Of a stretch of 64,000 bases of DNA, positions 17,647 through 25,941 are shown one piece after another; the first letter of the stretch is position 1, and each line of letters starts with the position of its first letter. The position numbers and the translations under genes were made by a program. This DNA is from Salinicola salarius (lineage in GTDB: Bacteria; Pseudomonadota; Gammaproteobacteria; Pseudomonadales; Halomonadaceae): assembly GCF_003206135.1 (NCBI RefSeq), contig NZ_PZJT01000005.1:98300-162299 (forward strand). Direction: 5' to 3'. A model generated the notes under the pieces. The model worked only from the letters and a program-made list of their open reading frames with translations. It did not search any database and was not told the origin of the DNA.

Positions 17647-18544
17647 GCTTCGCTCCCTGGCTGCCGGGGCCGGGAATCGCCGTACGGAGACGGGTATTCC
17701 GCGTGTGGCGATGATTCAGGGCGAAATCCCGGAACATATGCTGGCCGCCGTCTACGAGCCGATGGTCAATCTGATCCTGCAGGGCAGCAAGACGATGACC
17801 GTCGGCGACCGCACGCTGCGCTATGACCCGGCGACGTATTTCGTCATGTCCATCGAATTGCCGGCGGTGGGCACGGTTCATCCGGCGGCTTCGGGGGAGC
17901 CCTACCTCGCGCTGAGCCTGACACTCGACCCCGCCGTACTCTCGACGCTGCTGACCGACCTGCCTACGCCTGCCGGACGTGACGAAAGCGAGAACGACGA
18001 CAACGCAGGATTCTCGGTGGCTGCGGTCACGCCGGCGTTGATGGACGCATGGCTACGCATGCTGCGATTGATGAATAACCCAGAGGAGATCTCGGCCCTC
18101 GCTCCGGTATACGAACGGGAGATTCTCTACCGGGTCCTGCAAGGGCCCCACGGCTGGATGCTGCGTGACATCGCGGCGCCGGATACCGCCATGGCCCGCG
18201 TCAGCCAGGCCATCCAATGGATCCGTCGGGACTTTGCCGAACCGATCAGGGTGGAGACGCTGGCCCAGAAAGCGGCGATGAGCGTGTCCGCGTTTCACCG
18301 CCACTTCAAGGCGGTGACCACGCTGAGCCCGTTGCAGTACCAGAAACGGGTTCGATTGCTCCAGGCGCGCACACTCATGGTAGCCAGCGGCAGAAGCGTC
18401 ACCCGCGCCGCCTTCGAGGTCGGCTATGAAAGCGCGACACAGTTCAGCCGAGATTACGCCCGGGTATTCGGGCTGCCTCCCGCCCGGGATAGCGCGAGGA
18501 TTCTGGGGGAAGCCAAGGGGCGCGGCCGATCGCCCGATCGCTGA
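17606..18544 (+). CDS. AraC family transcriptional regulator
   Basis: A 312-residue AraC-type regulator with the AraC_N sensor (about 25-170, YEPMVNLILQGSKTMTVGD, YDPATYFVMSIELPAVG) and a double helix-turn-helix (about 205-300, METLAQ-type helix, MSVSAFHRHFKAVTTLSPLQYQKRVRLLQARTLM split by repeats of the fold, YESATQFSRDYARVFG). The start is uncertain: 17606 and 17627 lie in adjacent tandem repeats and give proteins 7 residues apart. It is divergent from the VOC-reductase operon and paralogous to the AraC gene at 12947. Confidence 0.85.
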   Translation: MNDQPPAMNDQLLELRSLAAGAGNRRTETGIPRVAMIQGEIPEHMLAAVYEPMVNLILQGSKTMTVGDRTLRYDPATYFVMSIELPAVGTVHPAASGEPYLALSLTLDPAVLSTLLTDLPTPAGRDESENDDNAGFSVAAVTPALMDAWLRMLRLMNNPEEISALAPVYEREILYRVLQGPHGWMLRDIAAPDTAMARVSQAIQWIRRDFAEPIRVETLAQKAAMSVSAFHRHFKAVTTLSPLQYQKRVRLLQARTLMVASGRSVTRAAFEVGYESATQFSRDYARVFGLPPARDSARILGEAKGRGRSPDR

Positions 18545-18736
18545 AAGCCGCCTCGGCGCGCCGGCAACCGGCGTTTGGCGCGGCCTTTACTGCCACTGGA
18601 GAGTTCGGGAAACGTGGCACTCTCGTCTTTGCATTGCCTGCTAAACTTCCCGTCTCGGGCTTCACCGTTTTATCGCTAAGCGTTTATCCCAAAGCGCTTA
18701 ATTTCAGGTTCAGTCAACCGCCCACAAGGAGAGACC

Positions 18737-19462
18737 ATGTCTCAGAGCGATTCCCAGACGAACATCAGGACCGAATGGATCGAGATCACCGCCGAGGACG
18801 GCAAGACGTTCAAGGCCTACCAGGCGCTGCCGCACAAGGGCAAAGGGCCCGGCATCCTGCTGATCCAGGAGATCTTCGGCGTCAACGGCCACATGCGTGG
18901 CGTCGCCGAACAGTATGCGATGGATGGCTATAGCGTCATCGTGCCCGACATGTTCTGGCGCGACGAGCCGGGCGTCGAACTTGGCTATGACGGCGACGAC
19001 TGGAAAGCGGCGGTCGCCCACAAGCAGGCGCTCGATTATCCGACGGCGGTCAGCGACCTCCGTGCGGCCACCAAGGCGCTGCGGGCAAGCCCCGTCTGCG
19101 ACGGCCCCATCGCTTCCGTGGGCTACTGCATGGGCGGCGTCTTTTCCTACCTCTGCGCCCTGGATGCCGGTGTCGACGCCGCGATCTGCTACTACGCCGG
19201 CGGCGTGACCGAATACCTGCCGCGCGCCAACGAGCTCAAGGTGCCCGTTCAGTTCCACTTCGGCGCCGAGGATGACCATATCCCGCTCGAGCAGGTCGAA
19301 CAGACCCGCCAGGCGTTTGCCGGCAACAAGGATGTCGAAGTGCATCTGTATGGCGGCGCCGAGCACGGCTTCAACTGCTGGGCGCGGGCGAGCTACAACC
19401 AGCATGCTTCCGCGCTGGCTCATGGCCGCACGCTGACGTTCCTGGCCAGCCACTCCGAGTGA
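18737..19462 (+). CDS. Dienelactone hydrolase family protein
   Basis: A 241-residue alpha/beta hydrolase. The GYCMGG nucleophile elbow places the catalytic Cys near residue 131, with an Asp near 179-180 (FGAEDDHIP) and His near 210 (AEHGF). The IQEIFGVN segment supplies the glutamate that tunes the Cys in dienelactone hydrolase. The family opens dienelactones in chlorocatechol breakdown, but many members act on other lactones or esters. AGGAGAGAC precedes the ATG. It stands alone between AraC and the LLM gene. Confidence 0.88.
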   Translation: MSQSDSQTNIRTEWIEITAEDGKTFKAYQALPHKGKGPGILLIQEIFGVNGHMRGVAEQYAMDGYSVIVPDMFWRDEPGVELGYDGDDWKAAVAHKQALDYPTAVSDLRAATKALRASPVCDGPIASVGYCMGGVFSYLCALDAGVDAAICYYAGGVTEYLPRANELKVPVQFHFGAEDDHIPLEQVEQTRQAFAGNKDVEVHLYGGAEHGFNCWARASYNQHASALAHGRTLTFLASHSE

Positions 19463-19521
19463 GGAGCGAGTCGAGCTCGTGCCGGAACGGATAGGATCGT
19501 TCCAGCGCGAGTCCTGAACGG

Positions 19522-19549
19522 TCAGGGTTGATGAATCAGGGCCGATGAA
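19522..19549 (-). repeat. 14-bp tandem duplication containing the LLM stop codon
   Basis: Units 19522-19535 and 19536-19549 match at 12 of 14 bases. On the minus strand each unit ends in TGA, so the last 14 bases of the LLM gene, stop codon included, are repeated directly downstream. Confidence 0.7.
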
Positions 19550-20489
19550 AATGCGGCAGGACGTGGGCGGCCAGCTCCTCGATGATGGCATCGGCTGGCC
19601 GCTCCTCGAGACGCAGATTCAGGGAAACGTGATGAACGCCCATCTCTCTGAGCGCCTCGAGCACGTCGATGAGGGCATCACGGCCGGCGCGATAGCCCAG
19701 GTCGATCGGTGTCGCCGGGGCGCCCGGATCGGCGTCAAGGTCGAGACGCATCGCCTCGCCGAACCCGCGGAACTCGCCGGGTACGCTCTGCTCCACGGCG
19801 GCACGCCACATCCGGTAGCGATCGCGCTGCTGCGCCGGCTCGCGGTGATAGGTCATCCAGCCGATCGCGTGGCGGGCAATCCAGTTGACGCTCTGCCCTC
19901 CCGAACCGACCGCCAGCAGCGGCACGGGCTCCGGGGCTAGCGGCCGCAGCTGGAAATCCGGCGAATCCGTCTCATGCCGATCCGGCACGACCTGCTGCGG
20001 CGTACCCAGCGCCTTTGCCACCACCTGCCAGTGATCCGCGAACAGCCGCCGCCGCTCGGCGACGTCCTCACCGAAGGCGGCAAATTCTGGCGGCCGATCG
20101 CCGGACCCCAGCCCGAGGATGAAACGACCTTCCGAGAGCGTGGCGACCGAAGCCGCCGCCTTGGCGATATGCAGCGGGTGGCGCAGGGTGAGCACGATGG
20201 CGCCGCTGATCAGCGCGATCTGCCGCGTTTCCACCGCCAGGGCGCCCAGCCAGCTCCAGGGATCCAGATGGCCGACCGGATCGGGGTAGTCGCGGCTGTT
20301 GAGCGGCACGTCCCGAATCCACAGCGCGCGAAACCCGCCGCTATCGGCGAGTTTCGCCAGACGCCGCTGTTCGGTGACATCGACCCCTTCCTGACCGCTC
20401 GGCATCAGCGGCAGCGTCAATCCGATCGACAGCCGATCCGGTGCCAATACGCGCCCAACGATCGCCTGTTCGGCTCCGCCAGCAGACAT
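19536..20489 (-). CDS. LLM class flavin-dependent oxidoreductase
   Basis: A 317-residue luciferase-like TIM-barrel monooxygenase that would use FMNH2 or F420. Family features include the N-terminal IGLTLPLMPSG, ALWIRDVPLN, the strand SGAIVLTLRHPLHIAKAAASVATLSEGRF divided across the barrel, and LGLGSGDRPPEFAAFG. The start at 20489 has AGGAGG 5 bp upstream; the frame opens further back without a ribosome site. The flavin reductase at 21092 could supply reduced flavin, although it is on the other strand. Confidence 0.85.
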   Translation of the reverse strand: MSAGGAEQAIVGRVLAPDRLSIGLTLPLMPSGQEGVDVTEQRRLAKLADSGGFRALWIRDVPLNSRDYPDPVGHLDPWSWLGALAVETRQIALISGAIVLTLRHPLHIAKAAASVATLSEGRFILGLGSGDRPPEFAAFGEDVAERRRLFADHWQVVAKALGTPQQVVPDRHETDSPDFQLRPLAPEPVPLLAVGSGGQSVNWIARHAIGWMTYHREPAQQRDRYRMWRAAVEQSVPGEFRGFGEAMRLDLDADPGAPATPIDLGYRAGRDALIDVLEALREMGVHHVSLNLRLEERPADAIIEELAAHVLPHFHRP

Positions 20490-20703
20490 GCCCCCTCCTT
20501 GAACATTCGACCGATACATCGGGATGCGCTGTCGTCCGGGCCGCGTCGCCAATCACGATGCCCGGGAAACAAGGCGCAAGGCACGATGATAGCGCCGATC
20601 CGCGCTTGTCGTATTTCCGATCTGCGACTAGTGTCCAAAGGGCATGCAGGAAGGCATGCACTTGTTGCGAAAGTTCAGCATGAACCAAACAGGGACAGAC
20701 ACC

Positions 20704-20952
20704 ATGGGAATTATTGCGTGGATCATCTTCGGCCTGATCGCTGGCGCCATCGCCAAGATGGTCATGCCAGGCAAGGATCCGGGTGGCTTTATCGTCACCA
20801 TCATCATCGGGGTTCTCGGTGCCGTCGTCGGCGGCTGGATCGGGACCGCGCTAGGGTTTGGTGACGTATCCGGCTTCAATATCGGCAGCTTCCTGATCGC
20901 CGTCCTCGGTGCAATCGTGCTGCTGATCATCTATCGCGTCGTGCGCAAGTAG
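20704..20952 (+). CDS. GlsB/YeaQ/YmgE family stress-response membrane protein
   Basis: An 82-residue protein of three hydrophobic helices rich in Gly and Ile (IIAWIIFGLIAGAIAKMVMPG, then GGFIVTIIIGVLGAVVGGW and FLIAVLGAIVLLIIYRVVRK). The MGIIAWIIFG start is the family's usual one; an AGGGA ribosome site lies upstream. This transglycosylase-associated family is induced by envelope or osmotic stress in other bacteria; its molecular role is not established. It is a single-gene unit followed by a GC-rich hairpin. Confidence 0.88.
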   Translation: MGIIAWIIFGLIAGAIAKMVMPGKDPGGFIVTIIIGVLGAVVGGWIGTALGFGDVSGFNIGSFLIAVLGAIVLLIIYRVVRK

Positions 20953-20969
20953 CGCCATCACCGATCGCC

Positions 20970-20998
20970 CCGGCTCGGCGGCCCGTCCGCCGAGCCGG
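20970..20998 (+). terminator. GC-rich hairpin after the GlsB-like gene
   Basis: A perfect 12-bp stem (20970-20981 with 20987-20998, loop CCCGT) lies 18 bp past the stop. It lacks a clear U-tract, so termination is likely but not certain. Confidence 0.5.
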
Positions 20999-21091
20999 TG
21001 GCCTGCTTCTCTTCCCTCTTCAGTCGATATACCCTTCGCCAGTACGCGAGAAATCCTCCCGCTTCCGACACTCCCTCCAGGATCATCCGGC

Positions 21092-21712
21092 ATGCCGAGC
21101 AACGCGCATTTCTATGAACCGAGTCGCGGTCACGAGCTACCGCACAACCCTTTCAAGGCGATCGTCGGGCCGCGGCCGATCGGCTGGATCTCCTCGCGGG
21201 ATCGCGAAGGCCGGCTGAATCTGGCGCCCTACAGTTTCTTCAACGCGTTCGCCGACACGCCGCCCATCATCGGCTTCTCCAGCGCGGGCTATAAGGACAG
21301 CGTGCGCAACATCGAGGCGACTGGCGAGTTCTGCTGGCAGCTGTCGACGCGGGCGCTCGCCGAGGCGATGAACCAGAGTTCGGCGTCGGTAGCGGCCGAG
21401 GTCGACGAGTTCGAGCTGGCGGGTCTGACGCCGCAAGAATCCCGCGTCATCGGCGTTCCCCACGTCAAGGAAGCGCAGGTCGTGTTCGAGTGCCGGATGA
21501 CGCAGACCCTTCGGCTGCAATCGGCCGCGGGCGAGGATATCGACAACTGGCTGGTGTTGGGCGAAGTCGTCGGCGTGCATATCGACTCGGCGCTGCTCAA
21601 GGACGGTATCTACCAGACCGCCGCTGCCCGGCCGATTCTGCGTGGCGGCGGCCCGGCCGACTACTTCGAAATCAGCCCGGACCAGAACTTCAAGATGTAC
21701 CGCCCCGGCTGA
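21092..21712 (+). CDS. Flavin reductase family protein
   Basis: A 206-residue protein of the FMN-binding split-barrel flavin reductase family. The FKAIVGPRPIGWISSRD and APYSFFNAFADTPPIIGFSS segments form the flavin site. It would reduce FMN or FAD with NAD(P)H, or bind flavin for another purpose. A TCCAGGATC stretch lies before the ATG but no strong ribosome site. It stands alone and is convergent with the diguanylate cyclase gene. Confidence 0.85.
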   Translation: MPSNAHFYEPSRGHELPHNPFKAIVGPRPIGWISSRDREGRLNLAPYSFFNAFADTPPIIGFSSAGYKDSVRNIEATGEFCWQLSTRALAEAMNQSSASVAAEVDEFELAGLTPQESRVIGVPHVKEAQVVFECRMTQTLRLQSAAGEDIDNWLVLGEVVGVHIDSALLKDGIYQTAAARPILRGGGPADYFEISPDQNFKMYRPG

Positions 21713-21753
21713 TCTCGGTTTTCACGCATATCGTTCAGGCGTGCTCGCGCACA

Positions 21754-22776
21754 TCACTTGCGACGTGCTCGCTTGCAGCGATACATGGCGTCGTCCGATT
21801 GCTGCAGCACTGCCTGCACATCGGTTTCACCAAGCTCGGTGGTGATCGCCCCGACACTGGCGCCAGCGTATTCGAAGGTGGCACCTTCGAGCTCGAAGGT
21901 GCCACACGTCATCTGCATCAGGCACTGCCTGAACGAGTCACGCTGGGCCGCAAGATCGTCACCTGCAACAGCGGGACGTATTACCACGAACTCGTCTCCG
22001 CCGTAACGCCCCACGATATCACCGGCCTCGCAGCGCCCACGCAGCGACATCGCGATCTGAATCAGAAAGCGATCGCCGGCGTCGTGGCCGTATCGGTCAT
22101 TGATTTCCTTGAAATCGTCTAGGTCGATGAAAGCCACGTGCAGCACGCCACCCTGCTGCTCGGCCTGCGCCAGCTGCGTTGACAGAGCCTGGTCGATGGC
22201 GCGCCGATTGGCGATACCCGTCAACGGATCGGTATAGGCTTGCTCGCTGAGACGCAGATTTTCGTCGAGCAGGATATCGAGCAAGGCTTCGCTTTCGAGA
22301 TACTTGCCGATGAAGATGGCAAATATCGTCAAATAGTGGCGCGCCTCGTCGGTGACGTGTTGCGAGACGTTGCTCGCCGCGCACAAGGTGCCTAAAAGCT
22401 GACCGCCAAGACGTTTGACCGGCTCACTGAGATAGGTTTGTATGCCCTGCGCTTGGGCGGCTTGCGAGTCGCCCCAATGGCTCGCGACGTCTTGTATGTA
22501 GGTGCATCCCGAAGTCAGCGCGCGTCGGCACAAAGTGTCCTCCCACGCCACGCTGAGCCCCTCGGGAATGCATAGGTCTCCCGTATTACGGGCATAGAGC
22601 ACGGCCTGCGTGCCTTGCGCTTCATCGACATGCGTGAAGTAGGCGGATTCGAGCCCCGTGATCTCGACCAGCAGCGTCAACAGCGGTCGGATCACTGCTT
22701 CCAGCCGTTCAGGATCGCTGGGGCCGTTGTAGAGCCGTGCCAGTAGCGGCTCGGGAATGGGGCGTTGGCGCATCAT
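21754..22776 (-). CDS. Diguanylate cyclase with GAF sensor domain
   Basis: A 340-residue soluble signalling protein: a GAF-like domain at about 25-160 and a GGDEF domain at about 180-338. The active-site motif GGDEF (residues 259-263) is intact, and DPLTGIANRR and FIDLDDFKEINDRYGHDAGD, the substrate and metal sites, are normal. It should make cyclic di-GMP. The inhibitory RxxD site that sits five residues before GGDEF in many cyclases reads EAGD here, so product inhibition by that route is unlikely. It has no membrane segment. Confidence 0.9.
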   Translation of the reverse strand: MMRQRPIPEPLLARLYNGPSDPERLEAVIRPLLTLLVEITGLESAYFTHVDEAQGTQAVLYARNTGDLCIPEGLSVAWEDTLCRRALTSGCTYIQDVASHWGDSQAAQAQGIQTYLSEPVKRLGGQLLGTLCAASNVSQHVTDEARHYLTIFAIFIGKYLESEALLDILLDENLRLSEQAYTDPLTGIANRRAIDQALSTQLAQAEQQGGVLHVAFIDLDDFKEINDRYGHDAGDRFLIQIAMSLRGRCEAGDIVGRYGGDEFVVIRPAVAGDDLAAQRDSFRQCLMQMTCGTFELEGATFEYAGASVGAITTELGETDVQAVLQQSDDAMYRCKRARRK

Positions 22777-23181
22777 CGTGTGACTCCGGGTTCACGTTGA
22801 GGTGATGAGACGAGGGGCGTATGCCGGCCTTCCGGGCCTTTCGGGCCTCGCAAATGCCGCCAGCGGTAGTGGTCGCCCCGAACCAGTATCCTTGGGCGTG
22901 TATCGCGCCCCATTTTTCTCAGGAGCACCGCTTGCACGCGATTCCATCTCCAAGCTCAGATTCCATCGGCAATCGGCTTTTCATCGGCGCTCGACTCCAA
23001 GCGATCGCAACGTTACGTCTACAAAAGTAATCAAACCGTAAACCGTGAAGACGCGGAACACCACTCCCGGCAAGGCAACGACGAGCGGAGCGATCACCCC
23101 TTGCCACACGAACGGCGTCCCACGGCGTGTTAGACTTTGTCTCTATCTCCCTCCTATTTTTCTCATGGAGTCCGGCGCTCA
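22777..23181. other. 405-bp divergent intergenic region
   Basis: This region separates the diguanylate cyclase from the GNAT-nitrilase gene. I see a short 9-bp repeat near 22830-22850 (CCTTCCGGG/CCTTTCGGG) but no gene, tRNA or convincing terminator. It must carry the promoters of both flanking genes. Confidence 0.5.
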
Positions 23182-24744
23182 ATGTCTTTGGAAGAACTGC
23201 ATCTCAACCTGCGCAACCTCACCCCCGAGGACTACCCGCAGCTCAAACGGCTGATGGATGCCGTCTATGACGACATCGGTGGCGCCTGGTCGAAGCTGAC
23301 GATCGACAAGCTGATCGGCGAGTTCGCCGACGGCCAGATCATCGTCGAGGACGATGGCAAGATCGTCGGCGTGGCGTTGACGGTGCTGGTCGACTACGAC
23401 CACTTCTCCAACCCGCACAAGTACGACGAGCTGATCGGCCATCGCGAGATCATCCTCAACGATGCCAACGGCGACGCGCTCTACGGGCTCGACGTGCTGA
23501 TCGACCCGGCCTATCGCGGCTACCGTCTCGGCCGGCGTCTCTACGAAGCGCGCAAGGACCTGTGCCGCTCCATGAACCTGCGGGCGATCCTCGCCGGCGG
23601 GCGGATCCCGAACTACCACCAGCACGCCGACGAGATGTCGCCCGCGGAGTACATCGAACGCGTGGCGCGCAAGGAGTTCTACGACCCGATCCTCTCGTTC
23701 CAGCTGGCCAACGACTTCCTGGTCAAGCGCCTGCTGACCAAGTATCTGCCCGAAGACGAGAAATCGATGGGCTACGCCACCCTGCTCGAGTGGAACAACA
23801 TCCTCTACGAGCCGGCCAGCCGGATCATCGAGACCCGCCGGACCCAGGTTCGCGTGGGCGCCGTGCAGTGGCAGATGCGGGAATTCGACTCGGTCGAAGC
23901 CGTGCTTCAGCAGGTGGAGTTCTATGTCGACGCCATCTCCGACTACCAGAGCGATTTCGCTGTCTTCCCGGAGCTGTTCAACACCCCGCTGATGGGGCTG
24001 ACCGACCAGACAGACCAGGTCGCCGCGATCCAGTTCCTGGCCGGTTTCACCGAGCGCTTCAAGACCGAAATCTCGCGCATGGCGGTCTCCTACAACATCA
24101 ACATCGTTGCCGGTTCGATGGTCGAGCTGGGCGAGGACGGCAAGCTCTACAACGTCTCCTATCTCTGCCACCGCGACGGCGAGATCGACCGCCAGGCCAA
24201 GCTGCACATCACCCCGCAGGAGCGGCGCGACTGGGTGGTCGAAGGCGGCGACGAACTGCAGGTGTTCGAGACCGATGCCGGCCGCGTCGGCATCCTGATC
24301 TGCTACGACGTGGAATTCCCAGAGCTGCCGCGCCTGCTGGCCGAGCAGGACATGGACATCCTGATCGTGCCGTTCTGGACCGACACCAAGAACAGCTACC
24401 TGCGCGTGCGCCACTGCGCCCAGGCCCGCGCCATCGAGAACGAATGCTACGTGGTCGTCTGCGGCAGCGTCGGCAACGTGCCTTCGATCGAGAACCTGGA
24501 CATCCAGTACGCCCAGTCCTCGGTGTTCTCGCCGTCGGACTTCGCCTTCCCCCACGATGCCGTGCTGTCGGAGACCACGCCCAATACCGAAATGGTGATG
24601 TTCTCGGATCTCGATCTGACCAAACTCAAGCTGGTGCGTTCCGAAGGCGCAGTGACCAACCTCAAGGACCGCCGCCTGGACCTGTTCGACCTGCGCCTGC
24701 GCGACTGGTCGTGGAAATCCGGGGCGCGTCAGGAAGAGAGCTGA
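23182..24744 (+). CDS. Bifunctional GNAT acetyltransferase / carbon-nitrogen hydrolase
   Basis: A 520-residue fusion. An N-terminal GNAT domain (about 1-215, with YGLDVLIDPAYRGYRLGRRLYEAR as the acetyl-CoA loop) is joined to a nitrilase-superfamily domain (about 223-510). The nitrilase triad is complete: Glu264 (VFPELFN), Lys340 (DRQAKLHI) and Cys374 (LICYDVEFP). This two-domain arrangement is widespread in bacteria, but its substrate is not known. The most common start lies at 23182; a longer in-frame start upstream has no supporting signal. The MtfA-like gene follows after 7 bp and is likely co-transcribed. Confidence 0.9.
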   Translation: MSLEELHLNLRNLTPEDYPQLKRLMDAVYDDIGGAWSKLTIDKLIGEFADGQIIVEDDGKIVGVALTVLVDYDHFSNPHKYDELIGHREIILNDANGDALYGLDVLIDPAYRGYRLGRRLYEARKDLCRSMNLRAILAGGRIPNYHQHADEMSPAEYIERVARKEFYDPILSFQLANDFLVKRLLTKYLPEDEKSMGYATLLEWNNILYEPASRIIETRRTQVRVGAVQWQMREFDSVEAVLQQVEFYVDAISDYQSDFAVFPELFNTPLMGLTDQTDQVAAIQFLAGFTERFKTEISRMAVSYNINIVAGSMVELGEDGKLYNVSYLCHRDGEIDRQAKLHITPQERRDWVVEGGDELQVFETDAGRVGILICYDVEFPELPRLLAEQDMDILIVPFWTDTKNSYLRVRHCAQARAIENECYVVVCGSVGNVPSIENLDIQYAQSSVFSPSDFAFPHDAVLSETTPNTEMVMFSDLDLTKLKLVRSEGAVTNLKDRRLDLFDLRLRDWSWKSGARQEES

Positions 24745-24751
24745 GCGGGAC

Positions 24752-25624
24752 ATGAGCTTGTTGAAAGGCGGGGGGAAGAGCAGGTGGCAGGACTGGTGGA
24801 AAGCCTGGCGGCAGGATCGGAAAGGCAACCGGCACAACGCCCGGCAACGCTCGCGCCCCCCGTTCGACCCCGAGGCGTGGCGGCCGATCCGCCACGGCCT
24901 GCCGCTGCTGGCCGATCTCGACGACGTTGATGCCGAACGTCTCGGCCCGCGCGCCTGGCAACTGCTGCACGGCAAGCGCTGGGTCGCCGGTGACGGCGTC
25001 GAGCTCGACGATGCCGCCCTGCTCGCCATCGCCGCCCAGGCCCAGTTGCTCACCCTCGGCTGGTCGGATCGCGACGCCAGCGCCGCCTTCGACAACGTCA
25101 CCGAGATCATCCTGCTGCCCGACGCCTTTCATCGACACGTCGAGGAGATGGACGACTTTGGCGTGATGCACGAATACGTGGACGAGCGCGCCGGGGAAAC
25201 CTCCTGGCGCGGCCCGGTGGTGCTGGCGATTCCCGATGTCGCCGAGAGCGGCGACTACACCGGCTATAACGTCATCATTCACGAATTCGCCCACAAGCTC
25301 GACCTGGGCAACTCGCAGGATGTCGACGGCTTCCCGCCGCTCGCCGCCGCGAGCGATGTCACATCGAAAGAATGGCACCGCGTCTTCACCGCCGTCTGGG
25401 ACGACCTGCAGGCCCACATCGCCCACGACGAGCCCACCCCCATCGACGACTACGCCGCCACCCACCCCGGCGAATGCTTCGCCGTCTGCTGCGAACTCTT
25501 CTTCAGCGCCCCGGATCAACTCGCCGCCGTCTACCCCGACCTGCTCGACCTGCTGAACCGCTACTTTCGTCAGGAGCCGTTGGTGAGATTTCAGCGGCGG
25601 AAAGATGAGGATGATGGCTCATAG
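24752..25624 (+). CDS. mtfA: Zinc-dependent peptidase, MtfA (M90) family
   Basis: A 290-residue soluble protein. The zinc-binding HEFAH motif (residues 177-181, in VIIHEFAHKLD) and the downstream Glu in ECFAVCCELFF match MtfA, an aminopeptidase-type metalloprotein that in E. coli binds the repressor Mlc and so affects glucose uptake. The N-terminal 40 residues are basic and low in complexity, longer than in E. coli. It follows the GNAT-nitrilase gene by 7 bp. It ends at the border of an AT-rich accessory patch. Confidence 0.86.
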   Translation: MSLLKGGGKSRWQDWWKAWRQDRKGNRHNARQRSRPPFDPEAWRPIRHGLPLLADLDDVDAERLGPRAWQLLHGKRWVAGDGVELDDAALLAIAAQAQLLTLGWSDRDASAAFDNVTEIILLPDAFHRHVEEMDDFGVMHEYVDERAGETSWRGPVVLAIPDVAESGDYTGYNVIIHEFAHKLDLGNSQDVDGFPPLAAASDVTSKEWHRVFTAVWDDLQAHIAHDEPTPIDDYAATHPGECFAVCCELFFSAPDQLAAVYPDLLDLLNRYFRQEPLVRFQRRKDEDDGS

Positions 25625-25663
25625 AATCGACCCTCGTTGCCCTGTAGCCGCATATCGGCCCCA

Positions 25664-25894
25664 ATGGCCAAAACACCTAAGCCAATCCTGACTAGAGAAA
25701 TGGTCTCACAACGTTACTCGGGACAAATATTGTTTTACATTGGCAGGAATGATAGGTCGTTCAATATAATAGAGTTTGCAGCCGACGCGATGTTTGGTGT
25801 TATAGGATGGACTCAACTAAAAATTGGAAAAGTCATACAAATAAGGATGCTGCATAAAAATGTTGAATACGCATACTCGTTAAAAAGAGTATAA
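25664..25894 (+). CDS. Small hypothetical protein in an AT-rich patch
   Basis: A 76-residue frame starting MAKTPKPILTREMV, with a mixed, soluble composition and no motif I recognise. Base composition drops sharply here compared with the neighbours and stays low through the following mrr gene, so both probably arrived together. No clear ribosome site precedes the ATG, so expression is uncertain. It ends 47 bp before the mrr start. It could be a partner of Mrr or a remnant of an unrelated gene. Confidence 0.4.
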   Translation: MAKTPKPILTREMVSQRYSGQILFYIGRNDRSFNIIEFAADAMFGVIGWTQLKIGKVIQIRMLHKNVEYAYSLKRV

Positions 25895-25941
25895 CGAGCC
25901 CGCCACCTAACAAATGTTATAGTTGAAAACGGGAGTACCAC

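Noticed and set aside
21880..21903. A perfect 24-bp palindrome
   Set aside because: It lies within the coding part of the diguanylate cyclase (GTFELEGATF), where the repeated Thr-Phe/Glu codons explain it; no regulatory role is needed.
23179..25110. A 643-residue open frame opposite the GNAT-nitrilase and mtfA genes
   Set aside because: Antisense to two well-supported genes, low-complexity sequence, no motif.
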